In this document: piece after piece, positions 1 to 7,372 of the stretch
Layout: each line of letters begins with the position of its first letter
Position numbering within the stretch: the stretch's first letter is position 1
Assembly: GCF_000006405.1 (NCBI RefSeq)
Contig: NW_003203428.1
Span: forward strand, 6,280-28,482
DNA length: 22,203 bases
Reading direction: 5' to 3'
Origin: Perkinsus marinus ATCC 50983
Lineage: Eukaryota; Perkinsozoa; Perkinsida; Perkinsidae
Made by a program: the position numbers and the translations under genes
Notes under the pieces: model-generated
What the model was told of the DNA's origin: nothing
The model's input: only the letters and a program-made list of their open reading frames with translations
Databases searched by the model: none

Positions 1-2853
1 GAAGACACAGAAGTCATCATAGTAAACCATGACGCTTAGTCCGTCTACCAATGATAGGAACTCCCTGGTTGACTTCGCGTTCACTGTGTGACCCGTAAGG
101 GCAGAGAAAATCGCATTAAGGAGAATGAGTACAGCACCATTGAGAGCGGCAGGGCCATATGTCCCCCCAAATAGCACACGATCTGATTCAAATGATTGGC
201 CCATGCTGATTATCTTGACTTTACGTCCGCGTCGTAATCTACAACGATAGAAAGCTTTGGAGAGATCCATGAAGATCATTTTGTAGCTTGATCTCCATCT
301 ACATCGGACGATGTCGACTATATCTTGTATGCTATGGCCGTTGTATCCTCCTTTGGGAAGGTAGGAGTTCATCTCACGCCCATCTGAGCATGGCCGAACT
401 TTAGTTGTCTTGTAATCGCCTTGACATACAGGGAAAGTCACCGCTGGTGGGTAGTCGAATTCGCTAGATTGGTTTGTTGTTGAGTCATTAGGTTTATTCC
501 ACCAACCTTTATCTAAATACATTTGAAGTTCATCTTCGAAGCTCTTTCGCTGAGCTGGGGTCAAGTCTTTGAGCAAAGCGGTAGAATAATCTCTGACCTT
601 ATGTTTTCGGTGATTTTGTGCAAGTGGATCTTGCCAATCTATTTCGTATACATAAATTTGGTTGGGAGTGTCCAATTTATCCTGTTCTGTAGTTCTTCTG
701 AGCCGTGAACGGTAATTTTTAGCACCCGGCAATGCGTGCCAACTGTCCTCAGTATTTGCCAAGTCCTGCATGAATGTTTTACATGCGTTTATCTGTTGGG
801 ACTCAGTGGCTGCCGGACCGCCACAGTTCGTTGCTGTTGAGCAACTCTGGTGAATAGTAATTCCGAACCTAGAGAGGTCTGCGAAACTGATTACGATGTC
901 TATATTACAAGGTAGAGAATCTACGATATCAAGCGGAATCGTTGCAGTATGTCCATTATAGCTGACGGTGGCATCGACATATGCTGTGACTAGTGTGGAT
1001 CCGATACCACTGAGATGTTGTGGTTCGTTTTTGTTTTTGCGGCTTAGGTTAGCTTGTTGTGCTGCAGCTGAAGTGATGCAGTTAACTGCAGCCAATGTGT
1101 CAAAGCCTATGTTACATTTCGTAGGGTTACACACCCGAGGGTTACTCACCACTCCTGGTTTCACCAGTATTTCATGCTCACTGTCGCTAATTGACAAGAC
1201 AAACTCTCCTTGTAAATAGTTAGAAGTCAAGTTAGTAACAGTAGTGGTAGAAGAATCGTTAGTGGGATTCTGGTGCTTCTTATTGGTCGTCTCAGCAACA
1301 GTGGAAGCGTGGTACTTCTTGGAATGCCACGCCTTGTTTCCATACCAATAGTTCTTGTTATAATTGTTACTCCAATAGGGCTTGTTTTTGTTACCATAGT
1401 AGTTGTAGTCAGCCTTGTAATTCCAGCTGCCTGAGTAAGTCTTTCTGGAATCACTTCTAGTGGCTGTTTCTCTGGGCTTTTTGGCTGGAGTTTGGTTGGC
1501 TGCTGCACCTTCAGTGGAACTCTTCCTCTTAGGAGGATGTGTCCCCAGGAAGTTATCAACAGATTCTGCCTGAGCCTTCTTAGCCGCAATCGACAAAGCG
1601 TTCAGAAAGGTTGGGTATTCTGGAGCCTCCATGAGCTCCGAAATGAGGTTGCTGAAGGCGAGGTCGCTCTTCTCAGCACGTGGTCTGCTCTGCACGAGAG
1701 CTACCAGGAGAGACCTCCTGACACACCAAGGTATGTGGACTTTGTGAGCTTCAGAGAGAAGGCTGTAGAGCCGACTTTCTTCATCCACGGAGTCTGTCCA
1801 CGTCCACCGTTTATGGCGACGTTCGCAGCAGGCATACTGGCGTAGGCAATAAATAGCGTCGGTTTCTTCCCATGCTGCGAACTGTGTAGTGACCTCCTGG
1901 AAGATCCAGTCATTGACCGAATTAAGAGAGGCAGACCATCTGAGGAAAGCTGCTCCAGATTGATTCACATCAGTATTATTAATGCAACCCCAAGCAAGGA
2001 GGCCTCTGCGACAATTGAATACCGAGGCTTCGCAAGAAGGCCCGTAGGCGCCAGTAGATAAGTCGAGACCTGGTCCATTAACCTCTAGGAAGCTAAGGAC
2101 ACGATCCCTCAAGGCATTAGTGATAGACTTGGGTAAGACATGGACCCATACCAAAAGTTGTAGTGATGGATGAATAGATGCTGTTTTGAAAGCCCTGATA
2201 TAACCTCGGTAATCGAAGGGGCCGGAGGATAAGTTCTTCCAGCTTGGCTGGTCGCTGAGCCCTGAGGCGCAATCCTTATGTGGATACAACCCCCACTCAA
2301 CGAGAAAGCTCACGATCGACGTTCCTAAGGAGGTGCCGATAGGAGATACGAAGGCTATCAAGGGCTTCTCACCACCATACAGGATCTGTGAGGCACTAGA
2401 GCCAAGCCCGATGACTCTTTCTATCAGTTCACATGCTGTCAGTTGCCTGAGAGCAGGAACAGAGAACTCGTCGAGGCCGATAGAGTGGGAAGTAGAGACA
2501 GGGGTCTCTTTGATCAGTAAGCCGAGGGCAGCTCTAACCGGGTTCTCAGTTAACGAAGTACCAGAGGGACTCGGAGGATATCCACCGGAGAGGTTGTTAT
2601 GCAAAGGGCTATCCAGCTCTTCTTCCCCTTGAGGCCCTGGGCCATGCAAGGGTTCGTCGTCAAGTTCAAACTCAGAACTATCCGGGGGAGCCGCGAATTG
2701 AGTCACGGGGGACTCAGGGTGGCTAAGACTCTGAAGGTCGAGGCCTTCATAGCCACCATCGGGGTTAGAATCGTTGTGATTCTCGGATGATGCACCATTT
2801 GTAGTAATGGTCGCAGCTCCTTCCCCGTTAATTGACGACTGAGTACTAGACAT
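1..2853 (-). CDS. Gag-protease-reverse transcriptase polyprotein, partial (runs off the left edge)
   Basis: From the ATG at 2851-2853 I read 951 codons without a stop to base 1, and the last codons are in frame with an RT active site, so the frame is real. Residues 1-110 are acidic and Ser/Pro-rich. Residues 110-430 look like a globular Gag region. A basic stretch (PPKRKSS, AKKPRE) follows near 445-470, then a Tyr/Asn/Lys/Trp-rich tract near 478-515. A retropepsin-like region follows: FDTLAAVNCIT at about 584-594, then a strand-rich segment containing NGHTATIPLDIV and SLPCNIDIVIS. RT motif A is FMDLSKAF with Asp863. The FGGTYGPAALNG segment is motif B-like, and VYYDDF (Asp946-Asp947) is motif C. 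It would make the capsid, process it and copy element RNA in cytoplasmic particles. RNase H would lie off-window. The lineage (Ty3-like or BEL-like) is uncertain. Confidence 0.85.
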   Translation of the reverse strand, partial: MSSTQSSINGEGAATITTNGASSENHNDSNPDGGYEGLDLQSLSHPESPVTQFAAPPDSSEFELDDEPLHGPGPQGEEELDSPLHNNLSGGYPPSPSGTSLTENPVRAALGLLIKETPVSTSHSIGLDEFSVPALRQLTACELIERVIGLGSSASQILYGGEKPLIAFVSPIGTSLGTSIVSFLVEWGLYPHKDCASGLSDQPSWKNLSSGPFDYRGYIRAFKTASIHPSLQLLVWVHVLPKSITNALRDRVLSFLEVNGPGLDLSTGAYGPSCEASVFNCRRGLLAWGCINNTDVNQSGAAFLRWSASLNSVNDWIFQEVTTQFAAWEETDAIYCLRQYACCERRHKRWTWTDSVDEESRLYSLLSEAHKVHIPWCVRRSLLVALVQSRPRAEKSDLAFSNLISELMEAPEYPTFLNALSIAAKKAQAESVDNFLGTHPPKRKSSTEGAAANQTPAKKPRETATRSDSRKTYSGSWNYKADYNYYGNKNKPYWSNNYNKNYWYGNKAWHSKKYHASTVAETTNKKHQNPTNDSSTTTVTNLTSNYLQGEFVLSISDSEHEILVKPGVVSNPRVCNPTKCNIGFDTLAAVNCITSAAAQQANLSRKNKNEPQHLSGIGSTLVTAYVDATVSYNGHTATIPLDIVDSLPCNIDIVISFADLSRFGITIHQSCSTATNCGGPAATESQQINACKTFMQDLANTEDSWHALPGAKNYRSRLRRTTEQDKLDTPNQIYVYEIDWQDPLAQNHRKHKVRDYSTALLKDLTPAQRKSFEDELQMYLDKGWWNKPNDSTTNQSSEFDYPPAVTFPVCQGDYKTTKVRPCSDGREMNSYLPKGGYNGHSIQDIVDIVRCRWRSSYKMIFMDLSKAFYRCRLRRGRKVKIISMGQSFESDRVLFGGTYGPAALNGAVLILLNAIFSALTGHTVNAKSTREFLSLVDGLSVMVYYDDFCVF

Positions 2854-2935
2854 AGGGTTGTAGTGGAAGTAGTAGTTAGTAGAAGATTAGTGAGTTAAGG
2901 GTGAGAGAAGTTAAAGAGACAGAGCGACACAATAG
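2854..2935. other. Head-to-head junction between Gag start and integrase frame
   Basis: Read on the minus strand, this stretch is a pyrimidine-rich, ATG-free leader in front of the gag start. Read on the plus strand, it ends in an in-frame TAG (2933-2935) just before the integrase frame. I see no TG...CA LTR boundary, polypurine tract or primer-binding site here. The structural breakpoint that put the two parts head to head probably lies in or at the edge of this interval. Confidence 0.5.
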
Positions 2936-4318
2936 CGGAAATCGATCGTCCAATCCCTTCATGAGGGATTTCCTCATAAGGGGACAGCGATTGTGTTACT
3001 ATCCACGTATCAACGTGGGGTGTCGGAGGAGATGGGACAGGCTGTCCCGGACAGTTGTGTTACCGAGCGGGAGTTTCGCTACAGTACCCTTGCTGCTGTC
3101 AATCACTTCCATCTTTCTGCAGTTGTCAGTGCGGCCCGCGATGTCATCAGTTGCTGTATCGCCTGCCGCCTGGCCTATGCTGTTCGAGGATGGCATTCCC
3201 CTCCCGGCTATGGCGATGGCGAGCTTACCGCCGAAGAGATGTCCAAGTATCCTCCTTATACCTTCGCCACTGCCGATGTGATTGCGCTTGGTGAGGGCAT
3301 TAAAGCCGTCAGTGTTCAGTGCCGGTTTACGAGGCATTGTATATGGCGCGATCTACCCTCTGGTGTTGAGTCGACGGCCAATGTGGTCTCTACCCTGATG
3401 CGCATCCAGGCGATCACTGGTGGTATGAAGATTTTATGGGTCGACTGTGCATCCTACTTCCGTAGTCGCGAGTTCAGAGAGAGCTCTTGGACTAAGCTTT
3501 CTGCTGAGGTGCGACTACTGCCTCGTCCTGCTCCCTGGACCGGTAGCCATGAGCGTCACCATCGCTCTATGTTGAACTACCTTCGCAACATCACCCGCAA
3601 CAGCGCTGGCCGTGTGAGGTTACTGTCCCCTATCGACCGAGAAACTCTCTATGATCGAGTTGCTCTTACTCACAATACCATGCCGTTAGGGGGGTATATC
3701 GTGTGTGGTCCGGAGTTGCGCTACTTATGCCCAGATCTTCTAGCCTACGGCCATGTCCGAACTCTTGGTGCTTCGGCGGTCATCAAGGTTGAGGTTCCCC
3801 AGTTGCCCTACCGAATCTGTCGGCAGACTAGGCAAGTTTATCTTTCCGAGGTCTGGTCGCGTATCAAGAAGACCAATGCGGATGTTTGCCCACGACTGCG
3901 TGCTGGTTACGGTGATCTGGATCCCGGTCGTACGGTTCTGGTCTATGTCCCTACTCCTCGCAAGCTCGCTCAGCCTTTCGTCATCGCCCACGTCGTACAG
4001 CGCATTAACAACCGTGTGGAGGTCGTACACCCTACTGGAGCCCGCACTAAGGAGCATTGCTACAATGTGGTTCCTTTATCTCGACATCCTACAGACTACA
4101 CTACTCGCGAGCAGGGTCCCAGTCTTATCGATCTACGGCTTCGAGTGTGGGTTATTGACGCTTCTGGACAAGGCGAGTGGTATGAAGGTCAGGTGGTTGA
4201 TCAGTCGGGCTTGATGGAGGTTCTGGTGCGCTGGTCTAATGGTGATCCAGAAGAATGGCTGGACCTTGAAACTGAGAACTGGTCCCCTTTGTTCGATGAC
4301 GGTGACATCTCACCGTAG
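2936..4318 (+). CDS. Integrase, C-terminal part of a pol polyprotein, 5'-truncated
   Basis: The frame is open from 2936 to the TAG at 4316-4318. No ATG precedes the zinc-binding domain (first in-frame ATG at 3029), so this is probably the tail of a longer pol frame. The zinc domain starts with LHEGFPHKG (His codons at 2960 and 2975) and ends in CCIAC (Cys codons at 3155 and 3164). The catalytic core has all three acidic residues: Asp in TFATADVI (3275), Asp in WVDCASYF (3443) and Glu in GSHERHHRS (3551). The last two are exactly 35 residues apart, the classic D,D(35)E spacing. A DNA-binding-like segment (PGRTVLVYVP...) follows. The last 60 residues (GEWYEGQVVD, VRWSNGDPEEWLDL) resemble a Tudor- or chromo-like barrel. 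Integrase inserts element cDNA into host DNA, and such tails can read chromatin. The frame is intact after truncation. Confidence 0.82.
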   Translation, partial: RKSIVQSLHEGFPHKGTAIVLLSTYQRGVSEEMGQAVPDSCVTEREFRYSTLAAVNHFHLSAVVSAARDVISCCIACRLAYAVRGWHSPPGYGDGELTAEEMSKYPPYTFATADVIALGEGIKAVSVQCRFTRHCIWRDLPSGVESTANVVSTLMRIQAITGGMKILWVDCASYFRSREFRESSWTKLSAEVRLLPRPAPWTGSHERHHRSMLNYLRNITRNSAGRVRLLSPIDRETLYDRVALTHNTMPLGGYIVCGPELRYLCPDLLAYGHVRTLGASAVIKVEVPQLPYRICRQTRQVYLSEVWSRIKKTNADVCPRLRAGYGDLDPGRTVLVYVPTPRKLAQPFVIAHVVQRINNRVEVVHPTGARTKEHCYNVVPLSRHPTDYTTREQGPSLIDLRLRVWVIDASGQGEWYEGQVVDQSGLMEVLVRWSNGDPEEWLDLETENWSPLFDDGDISP

Positions 4319-4325
4319 GGGGGCG
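4317..4325 (+). promoter_or_regulatory. Polypurine tract (plus-strand primer) candidate
   Basis: AGGGGGGCG overlaps the integrase stop codon and directly precedes TGTTG. A G-run immediately 5' of a TG dinucleotide is the usual position of the second-strand DNA primer at a 3' LTR. Confidence 0.5.
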
Positions 4326-4518
4326 TGTTGTGTATGATGACATTGTATATGACGATTGATATATTGCTCGCATTTTATATATTTTTGCCATCATCGCTCG
4401 CCAAGATATCCGCATGCGTATCCGAAACCGTCGACCCTAATGGTCGATTCGGTTGTATTAATTAGACTCCTTCAATCCGGTCCTCTCTGAGGTTGCGTTG
4501 TCAACTACGGATCTAACA
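4326..4518 (+). repeat. Candidate 3' LTR of the integrase-bearing element
   Basis: The segment starts TGTTGTG right after the G-rich tract and ends ATCTAACA, giving TGTT...AACA inverted termini. It is 193 bp and contains a TATA-like stretch (ATTTTATATATTT) near 4371-4385. No second copy is in the window, so the boundaries rest on the termini and position only. Confidence 0.45.
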
Positions 4519-5176
4519 GGGGAAACTCTCGAGCCGAGGAATCCGAACATGCATCCCAGCCTCTCCATCGTTTCTCCCACTGCTTGAGGCTGTTGATGTA
4601 CGTTTTCACCGCGGCTCGTATGTCAAGTATGTGAGTATAATTCGACTTCCGATTCATAGCACACGGTGTGTCCGAACTTATAGGCTTGAAAGAAGGTCAG
4701 ATGAGAGTTACTCTATCCTTCAGGAGAGAGAAATAGAATTTAGAATTCCCAGTGGACTTACCTTCGGTGAGCATTTCACCTACTGGCAATAGGCTATTGC
4801 GGCTCTCTCAGATTCATCGATAGAGAATATGTACATAAACAGATCTGTGATCACTCACTTCACTGAGAACGCTACTCTGGTTCGACATAGATATATAGGC
4901 ACTTGAGGTAGATGCTAATGCTACCAACGAATGCTAATACTTACTCAAACTTACAATTACAAAGAGCATAATCAACGCCTAGCGCTAGAGGGACAATTTA
5001 GCTCACTCAGCGCCACACGACGCCACACTGAGATGTGACAAGACATCAAGAGAAGCAGATACTGTGATCGCGTTATAATTACAAACCACCCCGCGCCGTA
5101 TATAATATAACGACGCGAGCACACATTAATACGCGATTACAGTTGATGCGCATAGCTGGTCATTCTTGAACACTTA
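4519..5176. other. Non-coding flank with the left start of duplication copy 1
   Basis: No convincing gene. From 4732 to about 4850 the sequence matches 16564-16674 and marks the left limit of the segmental duplication. From 4850 to 5176 it has no counterpart in the window, is AT-rich, and contains a short tandem CGCCACAC repeat near 5020-5036. Confidence 0.6.
4779..4800. repeat. 22-nt double-palindrome module M1
   Basis: Palindrome centres are at 4786 and 4793. The core 8-mer is CCTATTGC and its reverse complement occupies 4786-4793. There is one mismatch in the left arm. The duplicate locus at 16610-16617 has only CCTATTGC and lacks 14 nt. Confidence 0.8.
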
Positions 5177-5255
5177 CGGACTCAGTCCGGAGTGAGCGCG
5201 CGGACTAAGTCCGTCAAGTCACTTGACTCAGTGAGTCAAGTGACTTGACGGACTT
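5177..5255. repeat. Palindrome cluster including a perfect 49-bp inverted repeat
   Basis: 5177-5189 and 5201-5213 are 6+1+6 palindromes built on CGGACT. 5207-5255 is a perfect palindrome with two 24-bp arms and one central G (5231). The three centres (5183, 5207, 5231) are each 24 nt apart. The duplicate locus around 17620-17655 retains only the right arm in diverged form, so the inverted arm appears to have been added in copy 1. Confidence 0.85.
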
Positions 5256-5354
5256 CCCACTTTCAAGATTCTCTTTGGTGGTAATGGTCGGATCATCAAC
5301 ATACAAGGCCAAGTGAGGCTCGGTCATACGGACATACATATAAGGTTCCCTCTG

Positions 5355-5376
5355 GAGCTTACTAAGCTCAGCTTAG
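5355..5376. repeat. 22-nt double-palindrome module M2
   Basis: Perfect module with centres 5362 and 5369 and 8-mer GAGCTTAG. Copy 2 has the same module with one substitution, so it predates the duplication. Confidence 0.85.
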
Positions 5377-5446
5377 TAGGAACCTGGTTTGGGGTATTAT
5401 ACCCGATGGAGCCTCCCTTCCGATAGGGCCAACATACGAAACCATA

Positions 5447-5468
5447 TTACTCTCAGAGTAATACTCTG
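5447..5468. repeat. 22-nt double-palindrome module M3
   Basis: Perfect module with centres 5454 and 5461 and 8-mer TTACTCTG. Copy 2 keeps the first palindrome (TTACTCT-C-AGAGTAA), but the right part has diverged. Confidence 0.8.
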
Positions 5469-5493
5469 CGCGTTTGCGCTTCAATACATTCGT

Positions 5494-5515
5494 CGCCTGA
5501 CTCAGGCGGCCTGAG
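5494..5515. repeat. 22-nt double-palindrome module M4
   Basis: Perfect module with centres 5501 and 5508 and 8-mer CGCCTGAG. The aligned copy 2 sequence at 17899-17906 is a single 8-mer (CGGCTGAT, two substitutions) without the extra 14 nt. Confidence 0.82.
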
Positions 5516-5530
5516 CCTCTTCGATGATAG

Positions 5531-5534
5531 CATT
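5531..5534. repeat. Target-site duplication CATT (left)
   Basis: CATT directly abuts the left end of the LTR element and recurs at 12123-12126. The related empty site in copy 2 is at 17921-17924. Confidence 0.75.
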
Positions 5535-5761
5535 AATTCGTTGAACAGAGTGTAGTCGATACCTTGCTCACCGAATATGGGAAACACAACGCAACCGGAC
5601 GATGGATGCGATAGAGTTAGAGTCTACTGAACTCACGTGCAGTTTTCTAACAAAGCTTGACTTAGCTAGGCTAAAAAGGGACACTGATCTTGCGTGCTGA
5701 AATGATGCACAAAAATCTTGCACTCTTGCAACTCCTCAATATTCAGTGTTAACACTGAATT
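5535..5761 (-). repeat. 3' LTR of the BEL/Pao-like element
   Basis: On the plus strand it begins AATTCGTTGAAC and ends GTTAACACTGAATT, so its termini are the inverted pair AATTC/GAATT and not TG/CA. Against the 5' LTR it has three substitutions and a net 6-nt gain near 5637-5643. A perfect 20-bp palindrome (5741-5760) sits one base from its inner end. Confidence 0.9.
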
Positions 5762-5769
5762 CTCCCGCC
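5762..5769 (-). promoter_or_regulatory. Polypurine tract (GGCGGGAG) before the 3' LTR
   Basis: On the minus strand GGCGGGAG lies immediately upstream of the LTR start AATTCAG, the position expected for the second-strand primer. This supports the LTR boundary. Confidence 0.6.
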
Positions 5770-5858
5770 GCAAAGGAGTACAGAAGGAAATGAATGAAAA
5801 TAAATCAGTGATGAATTATTTGTATACACAATCCTATATATCTCATACTCATGCTTCT

Positions 5859-6872
5859 TCACCTTGGAAGCTGCATAGGAGGAGGGAGCACCATCAGCGG
5901 GGGTAGGTCTTTAAGATCCCATTCATAAGGTAGACGATTCAGGTAGCGAGCCGCCGTCGTCTCAGTTATAGGATCAGTGATGATCCTCGTCGTAGAGGAG
6001 ACCGTTCTGGGATCACTTCTGGGAATACCATCATCGGCAGGAGTAGTTGAAAGATCAGGAGCAATGAGAGGCACACCATCATTGGTAGGAGAGGGGGTCG
6101 AGACATTCATACCGGGAGAAGGGACTTGCTCTGGATCACTCTTAAATATATCATTAGAAGGAACGCGTACCAGGTTAACCACCCAAGCCCTGGTAGTCGA
6201 CCCATCAAAACCCATGATAGTAGCAGTAGATTTCCCGGGTTCAAAGGACTCAACTTTATAGGGTCCTAGGACTCGGGAAGCCAGTTTGGTCTTTGGGTTG
6301 TCAATAAGATGGTAACACAGATCACCCTTAACCAAATCACAGGGCCGTCCATGAGAAGTAAGGACTCGAGACCTCGAGGCTTCCCGATAGGCACTCCAAT
6401 GTCTCAAGTAATCAACTAACCTGAGTTTATGGTTAGACTGGGAATCGGCACGAATCTTCTTGATACTATCTATCGATTGCGTCGAACACAGCCTATCACA
6501 AAGGTGATCCAACGATACATTGTCGCCATAATAGGAGTTAGGATTATAGAACCCGTAAACCAACATTTTAGGATTGAGCCAGCAATCGTCCGAAAAGGGG
6601 AGCTCATTCAGTTTTGAAATGACCTCCGGGAGGATCTCATACCACGGCCGTCCACCATAGAACTGCGGATCACATGCACAGGATCGTAATGCCTTGGTGA
6701 CCTCTCGGTGACTTCTCTCCCAACGAGAGAGGCTTGCCGCATAAGGGGGAATACACAAATGAACAACGTTGTGTAGATTAGCCCACTTCCTCATTTCCAC
6801 CGACGTAAAGCACCGTGCGCTATCACTAAGTATGATACAGGGCCACAGAGTCTGTGGCCCAGTCTGTGCCAC
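5859..6872 (-). pseudogene. Integrase, C-terminal half (catalytic D and E, GPY module)
   Basis: This frame supplies the rest of the integrase core broken at about 6870. Asp17 lies in IILSDSARCF and Glu52 in SRWERSHRE, 34 residues apart. The first catalytic Asp is in the preceding frame. The sequence continues through GDLCYHLID and RVLGPYKVESF (GPY motif near 203-205) into a Pro/Ser/Thr-rich, probably disordered tail of about 100 residues ending at 5859, about 90 bp before the polypurine tract. It would carry out strand transfer of element cDNA. It has no credible start of its own and overlaps the upstream integrase frame by about 80 nt. The split is best read as a frameshift caused by a local palindromic insertion at 6840-6877, which would inactivate this copy. 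Confidence 0.85.
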
Positions 6873-7372
6873 AGACTATTGTTAAATAAGTTGCTGAGAG
6901 CCGAGCATACACTCTTGGCAGTTATAGGGCCTTTAAGGAGTACTAGACGCTGGAATCCAGAACCAAGGCAGGTAACAACCAGAGAGCCCGAATAAGGACC
7001 AGTACCACGAGAAGTGCCATCTTTGAGATATGGCAAATAAATGTCGACGCCCAGGACTTGAAAGGGGAGTAAGTCCTTCACATGCCGCTGGCCTCCCCCC
7101 GAGTTGAAGCTCCTCACCGCATTAGCTTTAATACATGCACGACAGGAACGCACACAACGGCGTACAATCTTCTGAAGATCTCGGAAATGATATCGCTCCT
7201 TAACCTTCTTGATCAGCTGTGAAGACCCCAGATGTGTAAATTTAATATGCATATCGGCAACAATCTTGTACGACAGCTGTCGCATACTCCGTCCAATAGC
7301 TCTCTGGCGAATCGTAGCTCCATCTGGACGCTGTAGTACCACTCTAAATAGGTAGCCCGTGTCCGGCTCCAA
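6791..7372 (-). pseudogene. Integrase, N-terminal half (HHCC zinc domain and first catalytic Asp)
   Basis: His42 and His47 (MHIKFTHLG) and Cys77 and Cys80 (SCRAC) form a canonical HHCC integrase zinc domain with 29 residues between the second His and first Cys. Asp110 in FQVLGVDIYLPYL is the first catalytic acid. The frame then loses homology near residue 165, where the next frame takes over. Upstream it is out of register with the RT-RNase H frame. Both frames are plausible near 7385-7400 (RLSVEYELEPDTGY reads on naturally in this frame), so a 1-nt frameshift lies there. No start codon of its own is expected, because integrase is normally the end of the pol polyprotein. Confidence 0.85.
6840..6877. 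repeat. Pair of single-centre palindromes at the integrase frameshift
   Basis: 6840-6860 is a 10+1+10 palindrome centred on 6850 (arm GGGCCACAGA or its complement). 6861-6877 is an 8+1+8 palindrome centred on 6869 (AGTCTGTG-C-CACAGACT). The pair coincides with the point where the integrase frame breaks. Confidence 0.8.

Larger units (their letters stand above)
1..4518. mobile_element. Composite LTR-retroelement: inverted gag-pro-RT block next to integrase and LTR
   Basis: Two long open frames point away from each other. Gag-protease-RT is on the minus strand (1-2853) and integrase on the plus strand (2936-4318), with only about 82 bp between them. In a normal LTR element these parts lie on one strand in the order gag, pro, RT, RNase H, IN. 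Here the gag start codon abuts the integrase N-terminal zinc domain. Inverting the gag-to-RNase H block within one element would give this order, and so would end-to-end fusion of two truncated elements. The 5' LTR, if there is one, lies outside the window. Confidence 0.6.

Noticed and set aside
1227-1589. A 120-residue minus-strand frame rich in Thr, Arg and Leu
   Set aside because: It overlaps the real Gag-RT frame in another phase, across its low-complexity Asn/Tyr/Lys tract, and has no domain content.
2901-3337. Several frames of 80-126 residues on both strands at the integrase start
   Set aside because: The integrase frame explains this DNA. The others lack motifs and are overlap artefacts.
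1-4318. A natural ambisense retroelement with divergent gag-RT and integrase genes
   Set aside because: The integrase frame has no ATG before its zinc domain and is preceded by a stop, which fits truncation of a pol polyprotein better than an independent gene.
5741-5760. 20-bp palindrome in the LTR as another 22-nt module
   Set aside because: It is an even palindrome without a central base and has no partner offset by 7 nt. It is a fixed part of both LTRs.
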